A DNA stretch of 64,000 bases from Morinoia aosen (taxonomy: Eukaryota; Arthropoda; Malacostraca; Amphipoda; Talitridae). Location of the stretch: positions 43,297,757 to 43,361,756 of the forward strand of contig CM059562.1 of NCBI GenBank assembly GCA_030386875.1, given 5' to 3'. This document shows positions 35,781-46,374 of the stretch, piece after piece; the stretch's first letter is position 1, and every line of letters starts with the position of its first letter. Position numbers and translations under genes: made by a program. Under the pieces are notes generated by a model, which was given only the letters and a program-made list of their open reading frames with translations, was not told the DNA's origin and did no database searches.

Positions 35781-35937
35781 GAGGAGGACTGAACGGGCAG
35801 ATGGGCGGGCCCCCGCGCAGCAGCGGCCTCTTCAACAGCCCGAGCGGCATGCCGGACCGCTACGGAGGCGGCGGTGGGATGGAGCTCGACACATGGGACG
35901 ACCGCCGAGGTGGCGGCCGTGACAGACGCTTCAACAG
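35781..35937 (+). CDS. sm: smooth/hnRNP L exon: Gly-rich linker
   Basis: The acceptor is CTTTGCGTGTGCAG and the donor AACAG|GTGACC. The exon enters in phase 1 and leaves in phase 2. The product is a low-complexity linker containing GGLNGQMGGPPRSSGLFNSP, then GMPDRYGGGGGMELDTWDDR and RGGGRDRRFN. The Gly/Arg/Pro composition corresponds to the Gly/Pro-rich spacer between RRM2 and RRM3 in hnRNP L. RGG-like pairs suggest possible arginine methylation, which is an inference. The exon is strongly GC-rich. The second half of an interrupted R1 copy ends about 120 bp upstream. Confidence 0.9.
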
Positions 35938-36300
35938 GTGACCGCCGCCAGCAGTTCTCTGCTCGAGTTTGCCTACGCCGCTGTTGATGCTCACTCTTTT
36001 GTGATGAGTAGTGTATTTGTACAGTGTAACTCCTAAACAGCGTAAAGAAAGAAAGGTTCTAAATTAGGTATATTCAAACAACGTGATATTTCCTAAAGAG
36101 CGCCTATCGATAGCCGAGGAATTTACAGCCTCTCGGAATGGCCGAGGGTATTTAATTAAAAAAACAATAGATGTCTAATAACATTGTTTTTTATCGTATG
36201 GAAATGTGCGTTTTAAATGACAATTATCTTGTTACCTTTTTTGTTTACTTAAATATAAACCATTGTCCAATTACCGATTACTAGAATATATTATACATTA
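35938..36300 (+). other. Intron start, nothing recognised
   Basis: AT-rich. It contains TGTACAGTGTAACTCCTAAACAG, partly mirrored at about 37135-37152 (CTGTTTAGGAGTTACACTG). Confidence 0.5.
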
Positions 36301-36592
36301 CTATAACTTAGGATCAGGAATGAGTTGGTTAGGGGGCAGACGGGTGTTATCAAAAAGTTGAACAGGCGAGTGGATGAAAGAGCGCTTGGATGGTTTGGGC
36401 ATGTTGAAAGAATGAATGTTGAGCGGCTGGTGAAAAAGATTTATACGTCGGAAGTGAGTGGTTTTAGAGCGCGAGGTAGACCACGGATGAGTTGGATGGA
36501 TGGGGTGAAACGTGCTTTGTATGAGGGGGTCTGACTGTGGCGTGGCGAGAGGGATGACTGCGGACAGAAGTGAGTGGGGGCAGTGCGTATGA
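36301..36592 (+). pseudogene. Non-LTR retrotransposon C-terminal fragment
   Basis: The frame at 36325-36534 reads VIKKLNRRVDERALGWFGHV, ERMNVERLVKKIY, GRPRMSWMDGVKRALYE. Then, after a one-base shift, it continues ARGMTADRSEWGQCV and stops near 36592. WFGHVERM..RL.K.IY...GRPR..W.DGVK..L followed by DRSEW is the well-known C-terminal end of many arthropod endonuclease-reverse transcriptase LINEs. All of the RT domain is missing (5' truncation). Confidence 0.85.
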
Positions 36593-36880
36593 AGGTAATT
36601 TTATTTTTGACGCGGTACTGGAAGTTGCCCGCGTGTGATGGGGTTGACCTGTCCTGTGCGGGGGGAGGGGCTGCACTCAATGAAGCGGTCGGGGTGAACC
36701 AGCTATGGCTGTCGGGCCTGACTGTGGAAGGTGGTTGTGCTGGGCTACTGCTGATCCTGGCAGTCTGGTGCGGCCGGTGCTGCCTCTCTCGCCTCCTAGG
36801 GCTAAGAGTGATGATTGTGGCCTGCTGTCGGCTACCCTCCCATAGGGAGGAGAAGCCGGGTATATGTATGTGTGTACTAT
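36593..36880 (+). repeat. 3' UTR of the truncated LINE
   Basis: GC-rich sequence directly after the LINE stop, ending in a GGGTATATGTATGTGTGTAC tail near 36857. It then returns abruptly to AT-rich intron. Assignment by continuity of composition. Confidence 0.5.
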
Positions 36881-37443
36881 AATTTATGAGTTCTTATATT
36901 TTCCCTCGAAGTTTTCCCAATATTGCATAACGATTTATAAATTCAGATGTTTAGACTTATACATATATGCTAACTGTCGTGTCAAGATTAGTTCTTTCAA
37001 TTGTAGGTCAATAAACTAACCATAGAAAATTGAGAGAAAATGTATTATTTGAGGGCAAACATTATTACTAAATGCCTCGTCCTGAAGTGAGTATGCGTCC
37101 TCAACTCTAATAATAGAAAAATGGTTCGTTCGCTGTTTAGGAGTTACACTGTTGGTAAGGTGATCCGGTGTATTGCTGATTTTCTGAGTGTGTCTCCGTT
37201 GTCAAGGTTGGGCCTTATGTTGATGCTAGTGAGTCAACTGTGAGAGCTAGCGGAGACGGTACTTATTTTGTTGCTCTTAGCTCTCCTAACTCTTACAGTG
37301 GGGGACAAGATGATACGACACGTTGACTAAATCGACAGATTTCACATTTCTAGACCACGTACAATTACAAAACTTAGACTATATTTAAAAAAGTAGTGTA
37401 AAAAAGTTATAAATATGTCTAAAATCCACAAATATTTTGTTAA

Positions 37444-37664
37444 CACTTTAACCGCGACTACTAAATATTAAGTTCAACACCAAACTCAAATTAAAAGTCA
37501 ACTGCAGCGCGCGATGTTGAAAATAGCAAACATGAACTGGATCGTGCCTTCATTTAGCTTTGATTAAGTATTTATGGAAATTGTGTTTGTGACTACTGGT
37601 CGGTCTGCAGCGTTGTGAAAATTACCTCCGTGTACCACTGGTGGGTCACGCTGCGGTCAAAGTG
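37444..37664. mobile_element. TTAA-flanked MITE, 221 bp
   Basis: TTAA duplications lie at 37440-37443 and 37665-37668. Inverted ends are CACTTTAACCGCGAC and CGCTGCGGTCAAAGTG. A related copy in the opposite orientation lies at 54778-54991. No coding sequence. Confidence 0.8.
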
Positions 37665-37701
37665 TTAAAAAAAATATATATAGAAACATTTATAATAAAT
37701 A

Positions 37702-38592
37702 CGTGAACAAAAGTTAACAACAAATTTCAAGATATATATACATTAATACTTCGCTGCTATTCGGTTATCATTAATTATGGCTTCGAGACGTTTAGAGTAG
37801 CTCACAACCAGCAGTTTACAAGTTTCTGGAGTAATCTTATTACTTTCTTCAATGCAAATTTCTTCCAGTTCAGTGATGTTATTGGGACCTCTCTTCATGT
37901 CATGTCCTTTAAACATGGTTTTTGCTGTTTCTCCCTTATAGTTCGATTTGATTTTATCTGACTACAGTACTGAGTGTTCCAAAACGCTGCTGGCTTGTTC
38001 ACATGTTCGTTGGCATACTTCAGCCTGGCCTTGACATGACGCTTCTGGAAAAGAAGTATCCTACGAGGGGTGCGGGAGCGAAGACTCTTACGTCGTAGTG
38101 CTCTGCTGATCGTGTGTTTGGTGGTTTCGAACCCAAATGACTTGAGATCAGCCTTCAAATCTTCATGAGTAGTTTGAGGCCTCTATACTATTGTTCGGAC
38201 CAATTTTCGAACTGCACGGTCGTTAATCTTCCGTGGACGGCCAGTACGAGGCTCGCTGAGAGTCGTATTCCGACATTTTAACTTACGTAGCATAGTTCCA
38301 ACCAAGGCTATAGGAACACGCAGTTGGGCACATATCTCCGATATCCCAAACCTTCATTATGGAGCTCCACAATACGTTCGCAAAGGTCTTGGCTGATGTC
38401 CTTGTTCTTACCCATGCTTACGACCTTTCAGAACGAGCGCTGCCATACCAATGGCACGTTATAGAGATGAATGCTGACGGAAGTTCGGTTATCAAATATT
38501 TAAATGTATTTGAACAGTCTGGAATAATCCTATAATAATTTTGATGTATGATATCGAGGAAAAAAGTCGGGTATTGTAAATTTTTGTCCACG
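37702..38592 (-). mobile_element. Tc1-like deletion derivative, 891 bp
   Basis: Ends CGTGAACAAAAGTTAACA and, inverted, CGTGGACAAAAATTTACA match at 15 of 18 positions and are flanked by TA. On the minus strand from about 38413 the reading includes MGKNKDISQDLCERIVELHN, a frameshift, RTGRPRKINDRAVRKLV, then SFGFETTKHTISRALRRKSL and FQKRHVKARLKYANEHVNKP. The catalytic DDE region is absent, and the frame jumps to a C-terminal ETCKLLVVSYSKRLEAII-like end near 37790. It is a Tc1 relative with an internal deletion, distinct from the 33913 element. Confidence 0.85.
37895..38413 (-). pseudogene. Remnant of Tc1-like transposase DNA-binding region
   Basis: The open 87-codon minus frame (37895-38158) carries the second HTH and the linker ARLKYANEHVNKPAAFWNT, where the first catalytic Asp would follow soon after in a complete enzyme. 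Upstream in another frame are the first HTH and the GRPRK hook. The core with the DDE residues is deleted. Confidence 0.85.
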
Positions 38593-38943
38593 TATATACT
38601 ATCCAAGTTCCTATATATTATTTTCTGTTGAATATTTGTGCGTTTTAGATTTATTAACCTTTTTATACTATTGCTTATATATAGTTCAATTTTCGAAATT
38701 GTATGTGGCTTACAAATGTGGAATCTGGCGATTTAATCAACGTGTTGTATTATTTTTTGTATTTACCTCGCCTCACCGTATGTTGGCGGAGCAGCGTTAA
38801 AATATTTATTTTTAACTTATTCAATCTTTATAAAAATTTTATTCATCATGATGCATGTCATACTCGCGTGTACTTTACTTTGAGCCTATTTTTAGGTAAA
38901 TAAATGCAGTGTACGATGAGGTCCTTTGATTCTCACATTGCAG

Positions 38944-39184
38944 CCGCTACAACAGCAACGGCGCGAGCGATGGAGGCCAGCGTGTGGGCAACGCGGGCTT
39001 GGCGGGGGCGGCGCCGTTCATGGGGGGCAGCGGAGGCCCCCCCAACACCATGGCGGGCATGGGGGGTCCTGCCCCCGGCCTGCCCCAGCAGGGCGCTGTC
39101 CTCATGGTCTACAGCCTCAACAAAGACCGCATGAACGCTGACAAGCTTTTCAATTTGCTTTGCCTCTATGGCAACGTTGTCAAG
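38944..39184 (+). CDS. sm: smooth/hnRNP L exon: linker end and start of RRM3
   Basis: The acceptor is TCTCACATTGCAG and the donor GTCAAG|GTGGGC. The first base completes the Ser codon. The first two thirds are a Gly/Pro/Met-rich linker (GGSGGPPNTMAGMGGPAPGL). The last ~30 residues start RRM3: AVLMVYSLNKDRMNADKLFN then LLCLYGNVVK. Human hnRNP L has VLMVYGLDQSKMNCDRVFNVFCLYGNVEK here, so identity is clear. At 241 bp it is the longest exon in the window. Other + frames through it also stay open because of the GC bias, but they are shadows. Confidence 0.95.
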
Positions 39185-40957
39185 GTGGGCTCAACACTAG
39201 TTTTCTTCGAATGGTATTTTTTTGGATGTTAACTAAGGGCGTTGGCTACATTTATTTTTTTGTGTCACAGTAGAGGACAGTTTTGTCACGAGGCGGGGTC
39301 AGGCCCCTCGTTAGTTTGCATTAACAAGGGAGACTAAACCTCGGGTTTGAGGAATTGCATTACCCCCACGTTAAAAAAGCACAAACGAGAATACAAGTAG
39401 CAAAAAATTAAGGAAACATGGAAATTAATGATTGCAAACTGCAAGAGCACAAATTAGGAAGGTACTCACCTAGTCGCAGACACTCAACTTACGCTCCGCG
39501 ATTTTCTGTTTGCTTCCTTCTGATGAGAAGTTCCATTCAGCAGCGTTCAGGCTCAATGCGCCAATTCTTACTACCAAATTATATTATTATCCATCTAATA
39601 CATGTTGTATAAAGCCGACGTACAATGCGGCATCTGATCATAGCCTGGTACTACCTTGGTTGGCAATTGACACAACTGAATTCCACCCTCATCAGAGACA
39701 TATCCTACTGATAGGTACACAGAAGATGATTTGGCCAGCCAAATAACCCTTCTATAAGTTCGAGAATTTACAATTGATTTCAAAATAACATAACACATCG
39801 TACTGTAATATATTTTTTGCAACAGTGCGTGCCACAATCACCACATTTGTCCAGTTCCATTCCACTCAGACATCAGTTCATGATTTTCGTTCAAAAATTC
39901 TTCGCCGTTTGCCACTTCGATCCTGGGCTCGTGCCAACCTGAAACAATTTGATTAAATCGACCCATTACCCTACCGCAAATTACTGTTATTCCAATCTTC
40001 AACATTATTTCAAAAGGCATCAATTTATTTTTCAAGCCAATTTTGAATAATATTTGAGTCCTATAAGTTTCTTCTAATGGCTTACCCTCCCAGTGCATTT
40101 CTAAATCTCATTGGACTTTCTTCTTGTGCGAACTTCTTCTTCCTTTTTTTGTTTTTATATTTTTGAAAGATAAATAGAAACGTCCATTACTTCTTTTACT
40201 GATATATCTTTAAAATTTTAATTGAATCATTCTTCAATAATACAACGCAAGCTATTTCTATTTATACATCTTTTCCAGAATAATTTTTCCAGTGAAACAC
40301 TTTGTTATTTACGCGCTTGTTGTTCGCCGTTGCACACCCTTTCAAAGTTGCCGCTCAATTAAGCTCCTCCAAGTTACATGATGTGCTTGTGGGCGTGTTC
40401 CTGTCGTTCCCTCAACACACGAACCAATAATGTTTTAAGAATTTTTTAGAGATGTTCCTAAACTCCTCATTCTAAGCGTGGCTCTTTTCATTGGCCGTGA
40501 AAGTTGCTGTTTTCTCCACTCCTTAGAATACAGAGACTCTGAGCCTGTAACGTTCAATCTTTTCTCGTTGTATTTTCGAACACCAGCGATATGCACCAAG
40601 CTTGGCGACTTCCTGTCCGCCTCGGCCGACCGTTAGCGTTTCGCATTCGTTTTGTGCCCTAGGGTCTATTATGAATTACTCTCTCAGCCACCTGTTCTTG
40701 AGCCTCCTTTCACACTTCACACGGCTTACTCAAAACAAAGACAAGCCCCACACACCAATTTCTAACACAAACATACAAGGTCCACATACAACAAAATGAA
40801 AGCTCGCACTATTGGAAATTTTGCACCAAAGAATCTTACTAATATGCTACAAGACAACAGGACAACTTTGTAATAATTTTAAAACAATTCAAAATGACTC
40901 GACATTTAAAAAAAAATAGAGATTTCAAAACGACTAGAATAAAATAATTTCTCGAAA
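39185..40957 (+). other. Intron sequence before the 18-bp array
   Basis: AT-rich. Frames at 39418-39837 and 39838-40098 on both strands have no recognisable domain. Short runs of CACAC-type sequence near 40740-40800 add to CA content. Confidence 0.5.
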
Positions 40958-41800
40958 ACACAATTTAGTTCTAGAACACAATTTAGCTCTAGAACACAAT
41001 TTAGCTCTAGAACACAATTTAGCTCTAGAACACAATTTTGCTCTAGAACACAATTTTGCTCTAGAACACAATTTTGCTCTAGAACACAATTTTGCTCTAG
41101 AACACAATTTTGCTCTAGAACACAATTTTGCTCTAGAACACAATTTTGCTCTAGAACACAATTTTGCTCTAGAACACAATTTTGCTCTAGAACACAATTT
41201 TGCTCTAGAACACAATTTTGCTCTAGAACACAATTTTGCTCTAGAACACAATTTTGCTCTAGAACACAATTTTGCTCTAGAACACAATTTTGCTCTAGAA
41301 CACAATTTTGCTCTAGAACACAATTTTGCTCTAGAACACAATTTTGCTCTAGAACACAATTTTGCTCTAGAACACAATTTTGCTCTAGAACACAATTTTG
41401 CTCTAGAACACAATTTTGCTCTAGAACACAATTTTGCTCTAGAACACAATTTTGCTCTAGAACACAATTTTGCTCTAGAACACAATTTTGCTCTAGAACA
41501 CAATTTTGCTCTAGAACACAATTTTGCTCTAGAACACAATTTTGCTCTAGAACACAATTTTGCTCTAGAACACAATTTTGCTCTAGAATACAATTTTGCT
41601 CTAGAACACAATTTTGCTCTAGAACACAATTTTGCTCTAGAACACAATTTTGCTCTAGAACACAATTTTGCTCTAGAACACAATTTTGCTCTAGAACACA
41701 ATTTTGCTCTAGAACACAATTTTGCTCTAGAACACAATTTTGCTCTAGAACACAATTTTGCTCTAGAACACAATTTTGCTCTAAAACATAATTTAGCTAT
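40958..41800. repeat. 18-bp minisatellite, ~47 units (ACACAATTTTGCTCTAGA)
   Basis: The unit ACACAATTTTGCTCTAGA repeats with almost no variation. The first few units read TTTAGCTCTAGA and one unit near 41587 reads ATACAATTTT. Since 18 is a multiple of 3, the minus strand stays open as a 305-codon AKLCSR repeat (40934-41851), which I treat as an artefact. Every unit holds ACACAA in the sense pre-mRNA and a TCTAGA palindrome. The array ends ~130 bp before the exon at 41931. Confidence 0.97.
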
Positions 41801-41930
41801 TAATTCAAGAAAATATTTTAGTCGTAGATTACTGAATAGCTCGTAAAACATTTCGTAACAGTTTGGCCCTGTAGGACAAGTTTAAGTGATGCTTCTTGTA
41901 TTTCATTGAATGATTCTCTGTGTGTTGCAG

Positions 41931-42052
41931 ATAAAGTTCCTGAAGACGAAGGAGGGCTGCGCGATGGTGCAGATGGGTGACGCTCTCGCTGTGGAGCGTG
42001 CCATAGGCAACCTCAACAACACCACCTTCTTTGGCAGCAAGATGCAGCTCGG
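41931..42052 (+). CDS. sm: smooth/hnRNP L exon: RRM3 core
   Basis: The acceptor is CTGTGTGTTGCAG and the donor CTCGG|GTAACG. The exon is phase 0 to phase 2. The peptide IKFLKTKEGCAMVQMGDALA continues as VERAIGNLNNTTFFGSKMQLG. It aligns with the hnRNP L RRM3 segment VKFMKSKPGAAMVEMADGYAVDRAITHLNN..FGQKL. The GCAMVQMGD stretch is the RNP1-equivalent strand. About 130 bp upstream of the acceptor ends an array of ~47 18-bp units. A 14-bp minisatellite starts about 20 bp after the donor. Confidence 0.95.
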
Positions 42053-42072
42053 GTAACGTTTACATCCCTCCC

Positions 42073-42165
42073 CTTCTTTCTCTCGGCTTCTTTCTCTCGG
42101 CTTCTTTCTCTCGGCTTCTTTCTCTCGGCTTCTTTCTCTCGGCTTCTTTCTCTCGGCTTCTTTCT
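42073..42165. repeat. 14-bp minisatellite, ~6-7 units (TTCTTTCTCTCGGC)
   Basis: Pyrimidine-rich tandem units begin about 20 nt after the 5' splice site of the 41931-42052 exon. Confidence 0.95.
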
Positions 42166-42588
42166 CATTTATACCTCGGGGCGTCCAGCGTTCTTGTTAT
42201 CTCTCCTCTCTGGCAGAAAAATGCAGCTTGAGTAAATTACACAGTTTTCATCGATTTTAGCTTTTCATTTCATACTTCATAGCTTACTGCTTTTGCGCGT
42301 TATGTCGCCTACTTTGGTAGCTAGGTGCATCTCAGATGATGTGTACACATCTCATCCCTGGCTTCTTTTTGTTCGTACTTCAACGCTGCCCTCTCTATTT
42401 CTTTCTTGGCAGTCAAAGCGATACCCGTACAAAATTTTTATCATACTTTCAAGTTTATTTTCTGCACTTTTTACTGGTCTCGGGTGCGTTACTCATCGTC
42501 GAAGGGTTTAGCTGGGAAAGGTCCTTTGAAGGAGCTCGTATGGGAGTGTGAACATTGACTGTTCAGACCGGTGGCCTCCTGGACCATT

Positions 42589-42655
42589 GTACACTGGTCA
42601 CTGTACACTGTACACTGGTCACTGTACACTGTACACTGGTCACTGTACACTGTAG
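42589..42655. repeat. 21-bp minisatellite, ~3 units
   Basis: TGTACACTGGTCACTGTACAC is repeated three times. The unit is itself partly palindromic (TGTACACTG..CAC/TGTACA). It lies in the intron between the RRM3 exons. Confidence 0.93.
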
Positions 42656-43583
42656 TTGTGCTCAGAAGTTCTTGACGTTGGTCCCTAAATCTAACTAAAT
42701 TTTATTATAATTCACCAAACTAATGAATATCGTTGTATTCTAATGTTCCGTGCTGGGAAAAATAAGAAATACATTTCAACGCAAAGTAAATTTCATATAT
42801 GTCTTCTAGATATTACATATTCTTTCCGTTCGTTTTGCCTGACATTCGTCCATGATTTACCTTCGTGTTTTGTTGAAAATTTCAAGTGCGTGTATGTGTG
42901 CCTGTTATTAAAGACGAATTCAACACTTTAGCGTCGAACAAGCACTGAGGTGATTAATTTCGTTATTGTGAACATAAGCTTTTTTCTTTTAACTTGGTCT
43001 CACTTTTTTTAGACCACAAATTCAAGCTTTGAAAGGTTTTGTTACTACCCAAGTGTTGACGCAATTGACTTGAAGTGAATGTTAATGTGAGGCAACGTTG
43101 AGCGGTCACTCAGACTTTGCCAGTGCCGTGTATAATCACAAGGGTCGCAACGGGACCAGCTGTGGTTCGTTCACCACCAACTATATGCTCGGCGATCGTG
43201 GCTCTCGGTTTTTGTAGAGGCCTCCGCTGCCTGTTCGAAGCTGAGTAGCGAGAGGGCAGTTGCTTTCTTCATTACCTCGCCATAAAATCCTGTCCATTAT
43301 CTGGCGCTCGCTCATAAACGTTTGCCCAGCCGAGACAAAATGTCTCCACGTTCATTGGACACACCTAATTCATATTAGGTACACCCAATTTAAGACTTCT
43401 GCTTGCTTGCGACAGAGAAAGAACAAAATGGCTTTTATTCAATAGCATACGTCCTGGTTAGTGAGCGATAACATATGTTATCGATTCAGTTTGATTTGCA
43501 CAATACGACAATATCAATGACGTGAGATGTCCGAGTGGAACTTGTGCTATTACCACTAATGCATGTTACTCCCTGAACCTCAG
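42656..43583 (+). other. Intron sequence, nothing further recognised
   Basis: AT-rich with no transposon match; ends at the acceptor before the 43584 exon. Confidence 0.5.
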
Positions 43584-43734
43584 GTACTCGAAGCAAGCAT
43601 TCCTGGCGGACATGCAGACTCCATTTGATCTGCCGGACGGCACTCCCAGTTTCAAGGACTACATGGGCAACAAGAACAACCGCTTCATCAATCCGGAACA
43701 GGCAGCGAAGAACCGCATCCAGCCTCCTTCAAAG
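43584..43734 (+). CDS. sm: smooth/hnRNP L exon: RRM3 end to start of RRM4
   Basis: The acceptor is CTGAACCTCAG and the donor TCAAAG|GTACTT. The exon is 151 bp; one base completes a Gly codon and it ends in phase 0. The peptide includes YSKQAFLADMQTPFDLPDGT and NRFINPEQAAKNRIQPPSK. Vertebrate hnRNP L has SKQPAIMPG...FSESRNNRFSTPEQAAKNRIQHPSN. The NNRF..PEQAAKNRIQ-PS block is almost invariant in the family and is the strongest single identifier in the window. It bridges RRM3 and RRM4. Confidence 0.97.
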
Positions 43735-44085
43735 GTACTTTTCGTTTCCTATTGCGCGCTGTAAAATTAATTGAGCAGTAATGCTTACTTGCTCTTGTCG
43801 TTAAATACCAAGCTTTACGTAACACTTGTAACCCTGCTAAATACTAGACTTCAGTTTACATCCCACTGGACGTGCCAGTTTCACTACTATATATACATTC
43901 TATGCCTCACGCTTTACTTCACTCTGTGCTCCTTTCTACTTTACTTTATATTCCACTTTATGCTTCACTGTTGATGCCACTCTACACGCCGTAATCCGGT
44001 CTGCTCGGATCATCATCCCTTTTTATTTGTCCCGATTCTCTTTTTTACTCCTCTATTTACCACCTCGCTGCTCTGAACTGCACTG

Positions 44086-44295
44086 TTCTACCCACTTGGC
44101 ACTGTTCTACCCACTTGGCACTGTTCTACCCACTTGGCACTGTTCTACCCACTTGGCACTGTTCTACCCACTTGGCACTGTTCTACCCACTTGGCACTGT
44201 TCTACCCACTTGACACTGTTCTTACCCACTTGACACTGTTCTTACCCACTTGACACTGTTCTTACCCACTTGACACTGTTCTTACCCACTTGAAA
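44086..44295. repeat. 19/20-bp minisatellite, ~11 units (CACTGTTCTACCCACTTGG)
   Basis: About seven 19-bp units with TTGGCACTGTTCTACCCAC are followed by about four 20-bp units with TTGACACTGTTCTTACCCAC. The higher-order split into two variants implies expansion in two steps. The array abuts the 5' end of a truncated LINE at about 44296. Confidence 0.95.
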
Positions 44296-46255
44296 AACTA
44301 AGCCAAAACGCACTCAGTGGATTACAAATGAAATTAAAGACCTAAGCAGAATAAAGAAAATTTACTTGCGAGAGTATAAAGAAAACAGGTCAAACAGTAC
44401 TTTATACATAAGAAATAAAGAACTTAGAAAGATTCTTCGGAAGAAGATCACGCAAGCGAAACAAACTCACTTCCACCAAGAACTATTCAGGGCAAAAAAT
44501 AATCCAAAACGTACATGGGAAATCATTAGTGAGGTGGCTCAATATAAAAATTTAGAGCGCAAAAGTAATTTTGAAAATCCTTTGGAAAAAGCCACTGAGT
44601 TCAACACATTTTTTTCAAAAGTAGGTGCCCAAGTCTTCGATGAAGTGAGTAAAACCAGTCCGAGGAAATTGTCAGTTGAAAGTTCAAGCCCTACTGCACT
44701 TTTAAAGGCTGGTGCCCTGTGGAAGCCACGCCCTGTCGATTTACCAGAGTTACGGACCATTTTATACTCATTGAAAAACACAAAAGCAGTCGGACATGAT
44801 GGAATCAGCCTCCAATACATCAAAGACAGTTTTCCAGTCACAGCACCACTGATTCGTTTGATTATCAACATATCAATAGCAACTAATAAGTTTCCAAACC
44901 AATGGAAACACTCCATAATTAGACCGTTGCATAAAACTGGTGACATAAATACAGCGTCAAATTACAGGCCAATAAGCCTTTTACCTGTCCTGTCCAAAAT
45001 ATTAGAAAAAGTAGTAACGAATCAACTGTCATCTCACTTGGGCGAGTCAAATTTACTTCTTCGAAATCAATATGCCTATAGGAGGAACACTAGCACTCAA
45101 GACGTCCTGCTCAATATTACTGAAAAAAATATCCAGCGATATCGATCAAAAAAATGTAACACTTTTGCTGCTACTCGATCTCTCTAAAGCATTTGACAGC
45201 GTCGAACATGATCAACTCCTACGAAAAATACTGAACTTAGGAGTTGATACGCAGTGGTTTAAAAGTTACCTATCAAATCGGTCTCATGCAGTCCTCTTAG
45301 ATAACAAGTTGTCCCCATTCCTTCAAAATAACTTTGGTGTCCCTCAAGGATCCATTCTGGGCCTGCTATTGTTTTCAATTTTCATTAACGATTTCCCTCC
45401 AATGCCTTCCAACACTCGAATCTCCATGTATGCAGATGATGTCCAAATTGCAATGACAAGCTCTGTAGCAGAAATACCACTGACGAAAAATGGCGCTGAA
45501 TCCCTATTGATCAGCCTCAAGTCATGGTATGATCAAAATGGTCTCAAGCTAAACGCGAGTAAAACACAATTCATTATTTTTGGGTCAATGATATAAAGAA
45601 ACAACATTCGAAATCTAGATGTAACTCTTACAGCTGGGAATGATAAAATTCACCCATCAGAAAAAGTGAAAAATTTAGGTATTTGGTTCGATAGAAACAT
45701 GTCCTTCAAATCTCACGTTGATAAAATCTGTAACACAATTCACGGGACAATATTGTTTTTTAATCGTATATAAAGTATGCTTAACGAAGAATCTTGATTG
45801 TTGGCCGTTCAATCTTTGGTCTTATCACGTATTGACTATATCGAAACTTCTTCAAAAATACCTACTAAAATGCATGAATTTTGCAGCTAAGGTTGTATGC
45901 AGCGGTAAATTAAAAACGAATGATCACGTAACACCTCTCCTGAATAAGCTCGGCTGGGCTCCGATTCAGGAAAGGTTTCTGGCGCACAAAGCCCAATACG
46001 TATTCTCCTCTTTATATCTTCCTCACAGCAATGCTGAAATAGTGAAATTCCATCCCCCTACCGTCACCAACCAAAAGCCGAAGAGGAGACGTGATGTCTT
46101 AATCAAATAGCATTCATCTAATATTGGGCAGAAAGCTCTGTCAGTATCAGGCGCCTTACTGTGGAACAGACTCCCCCAGAGCATCAAAACCCCTCAAACA
46201 CTAAGAGAATTCAAAACTAAAATGGCTCTCTATCTTGCGTCAACACAATAAGTAT
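44296..46255 (+). pseudogene. CR1/Jockey-like LINE, 5'-truncated and frameshifted reverse transcriptase
   Basis: Two overlapping frames (44366-45187 and 45072-45596) together cover an RT domain. Visible landmarks are AVGHDGISLQYIKDSF, NYRPISLLPVLSKILEKVV, LDLSKAFDSVEHDQLL, FGVPQGSILGLLLF and MYADDVQIAM, the YADD catalytic site. The frame break lies near A-rich runs at about 45120-45160. Further 3' pieces (VKNLGIWFDRNMSFKSHV near 45668; the 45718-46110 frame; ALLWNRLPQSIKTPQTLREF near 46150-46220) complete the LINE C-terminus with further shifts. The endonuclease domain is missing. It ends in a TATATG-rich microsatellite. Confidence 0.9.
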
Positions 46256-46374
46256 GAACTGCAGCACGTACTGGAAAAGAAGTCAGGAATTTTTATTGGT
46301 AATTATCTTCTCTCTCGTTACATTATACAACAATCAAGACATATTTATAATATACACATGCAATATGACTGCCT

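Larger units (their letters stand above)
36050..37152. repeat. Inverted pair of CAGTGTAACTCCTAAACAG sequences
   Basis: CAGTGTAACTCCTAAACAGC near 36022 and its reverse complement GCTGTTTAGGAGTTACACTG near 37133 are about 1.1 kb apart. They could be terminal inverted repeats of a larger element that contains the LINE remnant, or an unrelated palindrome. Confidence 0.4.

Noticed and set aside
38904-39232. Three overlapping + strand ORFs around the RRM3 exon
   Set aside because: Only the frame that matches hnRNP L RRM3 and the splice phases is real. The others stay open because of high GC.
40958-41800. Possible CRISPR array
   Set aside because: Units are contiguous with no spacers, and the surrounding gene is an intron-rich animal gene. 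It is a minisatellite.
40934-41851. 305-codon minus-strand ORF with AKLCSR repeats
   Set aside because: It is the antisense reading of an 18-bp minisatellite. The unit length is a multiple of 3 and the antisense unit lacks stops, so openness is automatic. Nothing outside the array supports a gene.
44539-44946. 135-codon minus-strand ORF
   Set aside because: It is the shadow of the LINE reverse transcriptase reading frame on the + strand.
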